From Chishuiella changwenlii (GTDB lineage: Bacteria; Bacteroidota; Bacteroidia; Flavobacteriales; Weeksellaceae): 64,000 nucleotides of DNA. Below the pieces are notes generated by a model. That model was given only the letters and a program-made list of their open reading frames with translations. It had not been told where the DNA came from and did no database searches. Shown here piece after piece: positions 9,822-18,664 of this stretch (position 1 is its first letter; each line of letters starts with the position of its first letter). The position numbers were made by a program, and so were the translations under genes. The stretch covers positions 298,368-362,367 of the forward strand of contig NZ_FRBH01000002.1 of assembly GCF_900142565.1 (NCBI RefSeq), given 5' to 3'.

Positions 9822-12800
9822 TTAATTTTTGATTATTTTCTTAGTAACTGTACCATTAGTTGTTTTTATTTCTACAATATAAACACCTTTTGCTAAATTA
9901 CTTACATTGATCTTATCACTAGATTGTTTCACTTCTGTTTTAATTACAGATCTACCAGCTACATCAAAAATATTGATTTGAGCATTTTTAACATTCGATG
10001 GTAAATTAACTGATAATTCATTTACAACAGGGTTAGGATAAACAGCTAATTGAGAAAGTGTATTATCTAAATTAGATAAAGTAGTGTTTGTAGATAATAA
10101 GTATCCTCCAAATCCTACAGCATCTACTGTAACTTCCCAATATTTATATGTATCATTCCATACCACTTTATCAGCTGTAAGTTTAGTATTAACAGGAGAA
10201 GTTCCATAAGAAGCTGGGTTTCCAGTATTATCATTACTTGTTCCTGCAAAATAATGTACAACTACATTTGCTTTGTTTGCTTCGTCTGTTGAAGAAGTAG
10301 GTAATTTTACTGTAGCATTTGCGTTGTATGTATCAAAATCTGCTTGTGAGTAAAATAAAGTTACTTTTCCAGTAGAAATGTTATTATTGTTTGTTGCATT
10401 AACTTCTATTCTTCTTTGTACAAAGTTTACTAAATCTGAATCTATCCAAACTTTAGCAGTTGTATTTCCAGAAATAGGAGCTGCACCATTTGCTTCTACT
10501 CTTGTAATTAATTCGCATCCATTTACAAAATGATTATAACCTAAATCTACAACTTGTGTAGCAGTTTTAGAACTTGTAGCTAATTGTTTTACAGCTGGTA
10601 AGTCTTCATATACAGCTGCACGGATTTTAGCATTGTATTGAGGAAGATTATTAAATGAAGCACCATCATTAGTAGAAAAATACGTTTTTCCTGTTGCATT
10701 TATTGAATCAGAACCTAAAATTGTATTTTGACCTACAGCTTTAACTACTACAAAGAATTCTTGTCCAGTAATAAGGTGTATATTTTGATCTGCAAAACTT
10801 AAGTTATTCCAACCAGCTTGTTCTAATGTTTTGATGTTGTTAATTGTTTTTGTCGCAATTAAATCACTAGGAGTACCTGTTGCATTTACTTTTCTTATTT
10901 CAACAATCAATGGAATAGTAGTAGCTGTATTAGTATTATAGTTTCCTAAGAAATATGTTACATTTCCTAATTTACCAGTAGCATTTGCAGTAAGTTTTAC
11001 AGCAACATTTGCTGAAGTACCATAATTAAGAGCATTAGTTCCGTTTGCAGTTCCCCAAATATATGATAAATTATCACTTGCTGCAGTATAGTTAAAACTA
11101 ATAGGACAAGAAGTATTATTATTTGATTTGTTTACTTCTGCGCTAACGGCCTTATAAATGTTTAATTTTCCATAACCAAACTCATTTGTGTAAGCATTAG
11201 TTGTGAAATTATCTTTATTCACATTCTCTATTAAACGTTGTTTTACTTCTTTAGCAGTTAATTGTTTATTAGCTTGTAAAAGAAGTGCTACACTACCAGC
11301 AACAGCAGGAGAAGACATACTTGTTCCTGTCATTTGCGAATAGTACTTACCATCAATAATATATGGATCCGTAACATCTTTTGTTTTAGCAGAAATAACG
11401 AAAGTACCACCAGCAGCAATATCTGGTTTTCTTGCCTCATCTGCTCTTGGTCCTTTAGAACTAGAAGAGTTTAATGTTTCCATTCTTGTAGTACCAGCAC
11501 TATAAGTACCATTAGCACTAGGAACACTACTATTTACAGCAAAGGCTACATTTCCAACATAGTTGGCAACTGTAATCGCTTCATCTGCCGTACCAGGAGA
11601 TCCTATAGTATAATTATTATCTCCTTCTGGGAAAGTTGTATTAGCTACAGTAGTATTAATAGAGTATAACCATCCATCAAATGTCAGAGATCTATCCGAA
11701 GTGTTTTCAATAGCTAATTCATATAAACCTTGTGAGTTTGAAGTATTATTCACTCTTGCTGCGATCAATTCTATCACATTTTTATCTGAATCAGAATAAT
11801 TATAGGTTGTTAATCTAGTAATATTATCACCAGAACTATTCTTAACATAATTAATACTTCCAGATATAGTATCATATTTTTGAATGAATGTATTTCCGTC
11901 TGGTCCTTTTATTGAAGCAGTTATATCTTCTAAGTCTTTGTTGTTTTCTTTTGAAAATGCAGCAAATCCAAATACAGGAAGAGCTGTTGTAACACTGTTT
12001 GCACCTACTTGAATTTTAAATATTTTTTTCTCACTTGGAGCTAATGCAATCCTTTGATGTATATTTCCTATTCCCTCATTTCCTGCAGAAATTACAGCAA
12101 TACGTCCTGGACCAGAGTTTGCAAAATCGTTAACTTTTATTTCATGTTCAGTTTTTCCATCATGTGCACTACCATGTCCACCGATACTCATATTAACAAC
12201 GATAGGTTTACCTTGTTCATCTGCTATTTTTTTAAAATAGTCTAATGCAGCTATTGTATTTGTAGCAGGGAAGCCTCCGTTTCCTCCTTTTACAATAACT
12301 AAAGTAGCTTCGGGAGCCATACCTTTGTGTGGCGCTCCATCTAAAGCAGAACCATTACCAGCAGCAGTTCCAGCAACGTGTGTACCATGTCCATTAATAT
12401 CTTTCTCTCTGATATAATTTGCAGGTGTACCATCTATCTCATCATTGATATGAGTTTGTGTGTATTCTACTCCGAAATTAGCTGTGGGATCAGTATATAT
12501 ATTAGGAGAATTCTCACTAGCATTAGGTGTTAATGTTTGATCCCAAATACTAAAAATACGAGATAGTTTTGTTACAGGATCAATAAAATCTGGATGTGTA
12601 AAGTCAATACCAGTATCATAAACTCCAACTAAAATATCTTTTCCTGTATAATTTGTACCATTTAAAACTCCACTTTGTAATAGTGCAGCTCCAGATTCAA
12701 TTACATTCGATTGATTGTTTAAATAATCAATTCGAGGAAGTTTAACTCTAGAAGCATTTTTATTACTACGTAAAAGATTAAGATCATTTTCAGAAAGTAA

Positions 12801-13139
12801 AGCAGTAACAAAATCTTTAGATTCAGATTGTATTATAAAACCATCTTTTTTTAATTGATCAGCATTTTTAGTGTAAATAATTGCTTGATAATATTCTTTT
12901 ACAGTTCCATCTGGTGAAATTAAAGATGTAATAGGCAATACTTCGTCATTTATTAAAGTATTACTAGTTTTTTGAGATAGATTATTTTTTCTCTCTTTAA
13001 TAAGGTTTTCAAATCTTGGATCTATTTTATATTGTGCAGATGCATATCCACCAGCTAATAATAAGAGAGAACCTAAAAGAGGTAACGATCTTGATTTTAT
13101 TACTTTAAAATCAGTAAGTTTTTGTAAATTTTTAATCAT
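9822..13139 (-). CDS. Secreted subtilisin-like (S8) serine protease with T9SS sorting domain
   Basis: This 1105-aa extracellular protease is exported by Sec and then T9SS. It has a signal peptide (~1-36) and a pro-domain (~80-140). The S8 catalytic triad is Asp175 (VGVYDTGID), His251 (GHGTHVAG) and Ser607 (GTSMSSP). A ~200-residue insertion lies between His and Ser, with beta-rich modules downstream. The C-terminal type A sorting domain runs from LAVYPNPV to KKIIKN. Gene order on this strand is GNAT, pro-domain-like lipoprotein, protease; the lipoprotein stop is 24 bases before this start. The pro-domain at 87-140 is closely matched by that lipoprotein. Substrate range is unknown. Confidence 0.92.
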   Translation of the reverse strand: MIKNLQKLTDFKVIKSRSLPLLGSLLLLAGGYASAQYKIDPRFENLIKERKNNLSQKTSNTLINDEVLPITSLISPDGTVKEYYQAIIYTKNADQLKKDGFIIQSESKDFVTALLSENDLNLLRSNKNASRVKLPRIDYLNNQSNVIESGAALLQSGVLNGTNYTGKDILVGVYDTGIDFTHPDFIDPVTKLSRIFSIWDQTLTPNASENSPNIYTDPTANFGVEYTQTHINDEIDGTPANYIREKDINGHGTHVAGTAAGNGSALDGAPHKGMAPEATLVIVKGGNGGFPATNTIAALDYFKKIADEQGKPIVVNMSIGGHGSAHDGKTEHEIKVNDFANSGPGRIAVISAGNEGIGNIHQRIALAPSEKKIFKIQVGANSVTTALPVFGFAAFSKENNKDLEDITASIKGPDGNTFIQKYDTISGSINYVKNSSGDNITRLTTYNYSDSDKNVIELIAARVNNTSNSQGLYELAIENTSDRSLTFDGWLYSINTTVANTTFPEGDNNYTIGSPGTADEAITVANYVGNVAFAVNSSVPSANGTYSAGTTRMETLNSSSSKGPRADEARKPDIAAGGTFVISAKTKDVTDPYIIDGKYYSQMTGTSMSSPAVAGSVALLLQANKQLTAKEVKQRLIENVNKDNFTTNAYTNEFGYGKLNIYKAVSAEVNKSNNNTSCPISFNYTAASDNLSYIWGTANGTNALNYGTSANVAVKLTANATGKLGNVTYFLGNYNTNTATTIPLIVEIRKVNATGTPSDLIATKTINNIKTLEQAGWNNLSFADQNIHLITGQEFFVVVKAVGQNTILGSDSINATGKTYFSTNDGASFNNLPQYNAKIRAAVYEDLPAVKQLATSSKTATQVVDLGYNHFVNGCELITRVEANGAAPISGNTTAKVWIDSDLVNFVQRRIEVNATNNNNISTGKVTLFYSQADFDTYNANATVKLPTSSTDEANKANVVVHYFAGTSNDNTGNPASYGTSPVNTKLTADKVVWNDTYKYWEVTVDAVGFGGYLLSTNTTLSNLDNTLSQLAVYPNPVVNELSVNLPSNVKNAQINIFDVAGRSVIKTEVKQSSDKINVSNLAKGVYIVEIKTTNGTVTKKIIKN

Positions 13140-13163
13140 ATTGTGTGTGTATAAAATTAGTTG

Positions 13164-13535
13164 TTAGTTTAATTTGTCATCATGTAAGTAATCCATTTTT
13201 GGTAGAGAGATTGATTTAACAGATTTTAATTGGTATATTTTTTCTAAATCTTCTTTTTTAATAAGCGCAGTTACAAATCGTGTAGATTTAGATTGTACAG
13301 CAATTCCTTTTTCTTCTAATTCGGAAGGATTATCTGTATAAATAATAACAGAATATACATTCATATAACCTTTGTCTGTTTTTACAACAATAGGTTTTGA
13401 ATTCTCTAAATCTTTTACTGTAATTCTATGTTGAAACATTTTCTGTTCAGATTTGTCTTCGTTCTTAATAGCTTGATTAGAATGACAAGAGGTATTTAAA
13501 ACAACAATGGAAAGAATAAGTATAAGTTTTTTCAT
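13164..13535 (-). CDS. Lipoprotein homologous to the adjacent protease's pro-domain
   Basis: This 123-aa protein has a signal peptide with lipobox LNTSC (Cys17), so it should be an envelope lipoprotein. Residues 64-117 align without gaps to residues 87-140 of the subtilisin encoded just downstream; by eye about 23 of 54 positions are identical. Shared blocks include IIYT, FVTAL and the pair LPRIDYL / LPKMDYL. Subtilisin pro-domains are folding chaperones and tight inhibitors of their own protease. A free-standing, membrane-tethered copy could protect the envelope or assist protease folding; this is inference. It may instead be the remnant of a duplicated protease gene, although the reading frame is intact with its own signal peptide. 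Confidence 0.75.
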   Translation of the reverse strand: MKKLILILSIVVLNTSCHSNQAIKNEDKSEQKMFQHRITVKDLENSKPIVVKTDKGYMNVYSVIIYTDNPSELEEKGIAVQSKSTRFVTALIKKEDLEKIYQLKSVKSISLPKMDYLHDDKLN

Positions 13536-13560
13536 AATCTAAATAAGTTTTATTGAAAAA

Positions 13561-14013
13561 TTAAACAATGTGTTTCTCGAAACAAACGCTACTTTCCACA
13601 TGTTCATATTGACCATAGTTTCTAATTTTTTTGTAATTAGATTTCTCATAAAGAGCAATAGCTTCTGGTTGTTTTAAACCTGTTTCTAAAATACATTTGT
13701 CATAACCTAATTCCGATGCCCAAGTTTCTAATTCTTTTAGAACCCTAGTTGCGCCTCCTTTTCCCCTGTAACTTTCTTTTACGTACATTCTCTTTACTTC
13801 CATTATATTATCTGCATAATGTTTTATTGCTCCACAACCAATAGGTTGGTCATTAAAATAAGCAACAACAACATGTTGAATTAAATCGATTTTATTATAC
13901 TGAGCAAAGAAATCATGTTCTTCTCCATCTCTTATTTTTAAATCTAAATCTAATTCCTTTACCAAGCTAGTAAAATGGATATTTGTAGAATCTGTACGTT
14001 TTAAAGTTATCAT
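13561..14013 (-). CDS. GNAT family N-acetyltransferase
   Basis: This 150-aa cytoplasmic protein has a GNAT core: a GCGAIKHY strand, EVKRMYVKESYRGKGGATRVL (motif A with the RGKGGA acetyl-CoA loop), then ILETGLKQPEAIALYEKSNYK (motif B and the typical alkyl-binding Tyr). The closest general type is the small-molecule or amino-acid acetyltransferases; the substrate is unknown. It lies 25 bases upstream of the pro-domain-like lipoprotein on the same strand and may share its transcript. Confidence 0.85.
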   Translation of the reverse strand: MITLKRTDSTNIHFTSLVKELDLDLKIRDGEEHDFFAQYNKIDLIQHVVVAYFNDQPIGCGAIKHYADNIMEVKRMYVKESYRGKGGATRVLKELETWASELGYDKCILETGLKQPEAIALYEKSNYKKIRNYGQYEHVESSVCFEKHIV

Positions 14014-14063
14014 TATGTCATATTATTGTAAACTAATTATCTCAAATCTAATAAAAAAAACGT

Positions 14064-16439
14064 TTAAATTCTATTTTGTTCAGTTGTTTTTTTAATTTCT
14101 TTTACATCTTTTAATTTTTGATTCCCAAAATTGTATTTTAAGTTAATTAGAAAGTATTGTGTGTCGCGATAATCCTTGAAGTATTGATTTTGATTTGCAT
14201 AGCGTGTAGAGATCGTATTACGGTCAGTTCTAAAAATATCATTAAAGGTTAATCCTATTTCAAATTTCTTGTTATTGAATTTTTTATTAATAATCGTGTA
14301 GAGATTTTGTGAAGAGCTAATATTAAAAGAACCTTGTATCGCTTTAGAATTATATCTGTATCCAACAAAAACATTAAATGTTTTGGCTTTATCAATGTCG
14401 AGTTGAGTATTAAGATTTAAATGATAAAAGAAAACATCATTTTTATAAAGCTGATTTTCCATTTCATCAGTTTTCCCAAAATAATAATTCTGGTTGTATT
14501 CTCCCATTGCAAATACATTCACTTTCCACCATGATTTTAAACTGATACTTTTAGATAAATTAGCTCCTAATGCTTCTCCATTTTTAATGTTAGTAAAATT
14601 ATAAACTACAATATTATCAGCATTATTTTGATAAGAGATTTCCATTGCAGGATCTTTTTCGTAACGATAATAAGCTTCAAAATTCCAATCGTTAACAGTA
14701 TAGGACAAACTTAAATTGTGAATAATTGTCGATTTTAAATTTGCATCTCCTTGGAAGTATGCATATAAATTATAATATGATTTAGATGGATTAAGAAAGC
14801 TATAATCAGGTCTATCAATTCGTTTTCCATAATTAAAACCTAACTGTTTCTTATCATTAAAAGAATAAGTAAGATAAGCAGTAGGAAATATATCCGTTCT
14901 TATTCTCTTGTTATTACTCAACGGATTATTAGATGAGGTATCAATCCATGTAGATTCTGTTCTTAAACCTGCTTTTGCTTCCCATTTATTCCATTTATAA
15001 TTTCCAGAAACATAAAAAGCAAGAATTTGTTCTTTGTAATTAAAAAGATTACTTTTTTCAGGTTGATAAACAATATCATTATCTATTCTTTCATAAAATT
15101 GTAATGAATTATCATTTAATACATGACTATATTTTGTTCCAGTTTCTAATCCATAATTATCAGCATTAAATGAATAATCAATTTGAGTTGAATATAATTT
15201 TACATCTTGTATATTATTCGTTCTAAACTCATTTTCATTAGAAGGTTGATCTTTAAAATTTAGTTGCGTTAAAACACCTTGATTTTCTTTGTAATGACTT
15301 AAACTAAAATTGTTGGTCCATGTAAAATTGTGTTTACCAATCTTCTTATCATAAATTAAATAAGAATTAAAACGATTTGTGTATTCGTGGCGATTGTTTT
15401 GTGTAAGATAATTAGATTCAATTGTATTAGTATCGATGTTATAAATACTTGTAGGAACCTTATAATTTCCGATAGAGGCAGGATTGTTAGACCCATTAAG
15501 ACCAAATTGAATATTCTGTAAACTATCTATAGAATATTGTGAAGCAAAATTGTAAATATGTTGTTCCTTAGCTACAGTTCTACGGATCATATCACTTTCC
15601 CATTTTGTTCTTTGTTGTTCATAGGTTACAACATCTAAATTTTTTCGGATGTATTTTCCATTTACAAAATAGTAGCTTCCTGTTAATTGCCACTTATTTT
15701 TATTATAGGTTTGCGATGTACCTAACATTCCTTTAGAATAAATAGATTGATGATAGCGTGCATACAACATTCCTTTGTATCCTGTAAGTGTATTATTCTT
15801 CATTTTTATATTAATAATAGCACTTCCAGAAGCTTCATATTTTGCAGGAGGATTTGTAATTACTTCTACAGCAGAAACGGCAGAGCCCTCTGTGTTTTCT
15901 AATAATTGTTTTAACTGATCTTGTGTCATTAATGTTCGTTTATCATTAATTGTAACTAAAATCTGTGTATTACCACGAACACTTAATTGGTCATCTTTTG
16001 CTAAAACATTCGGCGTGTTTTTTACGATATCCCATGCACTGAGATTCTGAAGAGGAGTATTTTCAACATTAAATTCTAGTCGATCAATCTTTCTTTTTAA
16101 CATCGGTTTTTGACCAGAAATAGATACTTCTTTTAAATCTATGGTTTCATCTTTTAATAAACTAATTTCTATACTATTCTTATTTTGTTCAAAAAGTTGT
16201 TCAAATGGTATAAAACCATATTCTTTGATGTATACTGTATATGTATCTGCTTGATTAAGATCAAATATGAAATTTCCATTTTCATCAGATTCTAAATTAA
16301 AATTTTCTTTCTTACTTGTTTCAATTTCAATAGAAATAGATGAAAGAGGTTGCTGCTCATTATTTACAATTTTTCCTGTAATTGTTTGTGATAAAACAAA
16401 ATTTGGAAGAAGAAATAGAAAATAAATAAAATTTTTCAT
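14064..16439 (-). CDS. Outer-membrane beta-barrel receptor with carboxypeptidase-like N-terminal domain
   Basis: This 791-aa protein has a signal peptide (~1-17), a carboxypeptidase-regulatory-like Ig fold (~19-95, ITGKIVNNEQQPLSSISIEI..) and a plug-like region with the ..ITNPPAKYEASGSAIINIKMK motif. A long barrel follows with family features such as YGKRIDRPDYSFLNPSKSYY. This is the 'outer membrane beta-barrel family' related to TonB-dependent receptors, whose ligands are mostly unknown. It diverges from a histidine kinase/response regulator pair. The intergenic region holds three 11-bp-phased repeats suited to an OmpR-type regulator, so it is probably the target of that system. Confidence 0.8.
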   Translation of the reverse strand: MKNFIYFLFLLPNFVLSQTITGKIVNNEQQPLSSISIEIETSKKENFNLESDENGNFIFDLNQADTYTVYIKEYGFIPFEQLFEQNKNSIEISLLKDETIDLKEVSISGQKPMLKRKIDRLEFNVENTPLQNLSAWDIVKNTPNVLAKDDQLSVRGNTQILVTINDKRTLMTQDQLKQLLENTEGSAVSAVEVITNPPAKYEASGSAIINIKMKNNTLTGYKGMLYARYHQSIYSKGMLGTSQTYNKNKWQLTGSYYFVNGKYIRKNLDVVTYEQQRTKWESDMIRRTVAKEQHIYNFASQYSIDSLQNIQFGLNGSNNPASIGNYKVPTSIYNIDTNTIESNYLTQNNRHEYTNRFNSYLIYDKKIGKHNFTWTNNFSLSHYKENQGVLTQLNFKDQPSNENEFRTNNIQDVKLYSTQIDYSFNADNYGLETGTKYSHVLNDNSLQFYERIDNDIVYQPEKSNLFNYKEQILAFYVSGNYKWNKWEAKAGLRTESTWIDTSSNNPLSNNKRIRTDIFPTAYLTYSFNDKKQLGFNYGKRIDRPDYSFLNPSKSYYNLYAYFQGDANLKSTIIHNLSLSYTVNDWNFEAYYRYEKDPAMEISYQNNADNIVVYNFTNIKNGEALGANLSKSISLKSWWKVNVFAMGEYNQNYYFGKTDEMENQLYKNDVFFYHLNLNTQLDIDKAKTFNVFVGYRYNSKAIQGSFNISSSQNLYTIINKKFNNKKFEIGLTFNDIFRTDRNTISTRYANQNQYFKDYRDTQYFLINLKYNFGNQKLKDVKEIKKTTEQNRI

Positions 16440-16485
16440 GGGTTATATATTTTCAACAAATCTCATTTATATCTGTATCAGAATC

Positions 16486-16513
16486 GGTTAATGAACGGTT
16501 AACGATGAGTTAA
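16486..16513. promoter_or_regulatory. Triple 11-bp direct repeat, candidate OmpR-type regulator site
   Basis: GGTTAA at 16486, GGTTAA at 16497 and AGTTAA at 16508 are spaced exactly 11 bp apart, with [T/C]G conserved after each. OmpR/PhoB-family regulators bind direct repeats at 10-11 bp spacing. The site lies between the divergent receptor gene (start 16439) and the two-component genes (start 16551), fitting autoregulation plus control of the receptor. Confidence 0.6.
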
Positions 16514-16550
16514 TGTGCTGTTTGTGTAGAAAAACATAGTATTTTTGAGT

Positions 16551-17873
16551 ATGAAACTTCCAAAAAAATATTATTCATCTTTGTTTGCAATTGTTCTACT
16601 AATCTTAGTTGCATTGCAAGCCTATTATATCTATAATTCGTATAGATTAATTGAAAGAGATTTAATTCTCTCATCTAGAGAAATAGCGACAAAAGTTATG
16701 AATGATATGGATGAGAAAAATGATATTAACAACGATAAACTACTTGCTTATTTTAAGCGATTAAATCACGAGAAGGATAAACAAATTAGCGAATTACAAG
16801 TTATTCAAAACAAAGCAAATTTTACAAATTCACAATATAGAGAAATTGTAGATTCTTTAATTAATTTCTATAATGCTCAACATAGTTTTGAGATAGCCAT
16901 TCGCTCCGAAGTTTATTCTGTTTATGATGAAATTAATAAGAAAGAATTAATCATTCCAAATCAATCGTTTATATTTTATGAATCTAAGCGAAAGATTATT
17001 CATCCTATGAATATTAACGAAAGTGTGTGGTCTACAGATGATTTGAATACTGAGAAAGATGATAAACTTGGAACAGAAAAATCAGAAAGACATAAATATA
17101 AGATAAAAGCTAAAATTGATTTCGAACTATTGAATCTTAAATTTTTAATCATTAAAAAAATTATACCACTTATTTTAATAAGTTTATTAATAATTGGTCT
17201 AATTGTCTATTTATACTGGAAAAGTTTAAAAAATCTTACAAAACAAGAAGATAAAAATAATCAGTTGCATTTAACCATAGATTCTATTGCACATGAATTA
17301 AATACACCAATTACAACATTAAAATTTGCATCTCAGAATATTCAAGATTTGGAGACGAAACAAGTTATTAAAAGACAGATTAATCGATTAGAAAATACGA
17401 TAGAAACAATTCTAATAAAAGATAATAAGAACGATGTTTTGTTGGACAAATTATCCATGATAAAAGTAATTGATGATTTAAAAAATCAATATGCAACAAT
17501 TACTATTTTATCAACAATTAATTTCGAATATAACCACTTACTGAGTCAGTATGATTTTGAGCAAATCGTAAAAAATATGATCGAAAATTCTGTGAAATAT
17601 GGTGCTACGAATTGTAATTTAAATTTTGATTTTAATCGAAAAATAAAATTAACTTTTACAGATGATGGAATTGGGATTCCAGTAAAAGATATTCCACATG
17701 TATTTGATAAATATTATCGTGTAGATAGAACAATTAATCAACACATTAATGGACTTGGAGTTGGATTGTATATTATAAAAACTATTGTAGATAGTTACAA
17801 CGGCAAAATAACATTGCAGAATAACGCAGAAAAAGGAGTTGAATTTAAAATTGTGTTGCCAAATGAAAACTAA
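16551..17873 (+). CDS. Sensor histidine kinase
   Basis: This 440-aa membrane kinase has two membrane helices (~9-28 and ~199-222) bracketing a ~170-residue periplasmic sensor. The dimerisation/phosphoacceptor segment is SIAHELNTPITTLK (His248). The ATPase domain shows N-box NMIENSVKYG, DDGIGIP, F-box HVFDKYYRV and GLGVGLYI. It phosphorylates the overlapping downstream OmpR-type regulator. A TTG two codons upstream (16545) is possible, but ATG 16551 is preferred. The stop overlaps the regulator start by 11 bases, indicating translational coupling. The signal sensed is unknown. Confidence 0.92.
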   Translation: MKLPKKYYSSLFAIVLLILVALQAYYIYNSYRLIERDLILSSREIATKVMNDMDEKNDINNDKLLAYFKRLNHEKDKQISELQVIQNKANFTNSQYREIVDSLINFYNAQHSFEIAIRSEVYSVYDEINKKELIIPNQSFIFYESKRKIIHPMNINESVWSTDDLNTEKDDKLGTEKSERHKYKIKAKIDFELLNLKFLIIKKIIPLILISLLIIGLIVYLYWKSLKNLTKQEDKNNQLHLTIDSIAHELNTPITTLKFASQNIQDLETKQVIKRQINRLENTIETILIKDNKNDVLLDKLSMIKVIDDLKNQYATITILSTINFEYNHLLSQYDFEQIVKNMIENSVKYGATNCNLNFDFNRKIKLTFTDDGIGIPVKDIPHVFDKYYRVDRTINQHINGLGVGLYIIKTIVDSYNGKITLQNNAEKGVEFKIVLPNEN

Positions 17874-18555
17874 ACTTATTTTAGTAGAAGATGATTTAGA
17901 CTTGGGAATGGTTTTAAAACAATATCTCGAATTTTCTGATTTTGAAGTTATTTGGTTTAATCATCCGCAAGAGTTTCTATCAAATTTGGATCATTTAAAA
18001 ACGGCTGAATTAGTAATATTAGATGTTATGATGCCAGAGATAGATGGCTTTACTTTGGCTAAACAATTAAAAGAATTAACGCCTATTCCTTATTTATTTC
18101 TTACAGCAAAAGGTCAAAGTTTTGATAGAATATTAGGACTCAAAATAGGAGCTGATGATTATATTACAAAACCTTGCGATCCAGAAGAATTGTTGTTGAG
18201 AATAAAAAATATATTAAAGAGAAATCAATCTTTTTCAGATATAATAATTCAAATCGGAAATTATAGTTTTAATAGAAATCAATTAACTCTTCAATATAAA
18301 GATGAGGTTTTTCAATTAACAGAAAAAGAGACAGAACTGTTGTATTATTTTATTCAACATAATCATCAATTGGTTTCTAGGAAAGAAATATTAGAAACTA
18401 TTTGGGGTGAAAATGATTATTTTATGGGACGTAGTTTAGATGTTTTTATGACACGTTTGCGAAAATATTTTATTCACGATCAACAAATAAAATTTGAATC
18501 TGTTCGTGGAGTAGGATACAAGGTTGTATTACCTTTAGAAGAGAAAAAAATATAA
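17863..18555 (+). CDS. OmpR/PhoB-family response regulator
   Basis: The receiver domain (~1-115) has the acidic pair ED at 9-10, phosphoacceptor Asp54 (VILDVMMP), the TAK switch Thr and the Lys of ITKPC. It is followed by a winged-helix DNA-binding domain (LTEKETELLYYF .. SLDVFMTRLRKYF .. VRGVGYKVV). It is 230 aa from the ATG at 17863. An upstream in-frame ATG at 17839 would add eight residues inside the kinase gene, but the receiver begins at the preferred start. Likely targets are the 11-bp repeats at 16486-16513 upstream of its own operon and of the divergent receptor. Confidence 0.92.
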   Translation: MKTKLILVEDDLDLGMVLKQYLEFSDFEVIWFNHPQEFLSNLDHLKTAELVILDVMMPEIDGFTLAKQLKELTPIPYLFLTAKGQSFDRILGLKIGADDYITKPCDPEELLLRIKNILKRNQSFSDIIIQIGNYSFNRNQLTLQYKDEVFQLTEKETELLYYFIQHNHQLVSRKEILETIWGENDYFMGRSLDVFMTRLRKYFIHDQQIKFESVRGVGYKVVLPLEEKKI

Positions 18556-18585
18556 TTTCTATAATATAAAAATGCCTATCTGTAA

Positions 18586-18644
18586 TTTGCATACGATAAT
18601 CCCCATTTTGCATACATTAGGATTTTAGCTTTAGATGAAATTTG
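18586..18644 (+). promoter_or_regulatory. AraC-type operator (9-bp direct repeat, 21-bp phase) and activator-dependent promoter
   Basis: TTTGCATAC occurs at 18586-18594 and again at 18607-18615, two helical turns apart on one face, the usual layout for an AraC-family activator. A -7-like GAAATTTG (one mismatch to TAnnTTTG) lies at 18637-18644. No good TTG is found at -33, and the second half-site sits next to that position. This fits activation by the AraC protein encoded in the same operon. Confidence 0.6.
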
Positions 18645-18664
18645 TACTAATAAAATTTAATAGT

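Noticed and set aside
12054..12245. 63-aa plus-strand frame within the protease gene
   Set aside because: It is antisense to the S8 catalytic region; its hydrophobicity mirrors the opposite-strand codons.
16540..16547. TATTTTTG matching the -7 consensus just before the histidine kinase gene
   Set aside because: The start site would fall inside or after the ATG at 16551, and the only TTG upstream is 15 bases away. No downstream start keeps the first membrane helix, so it is probably chance.
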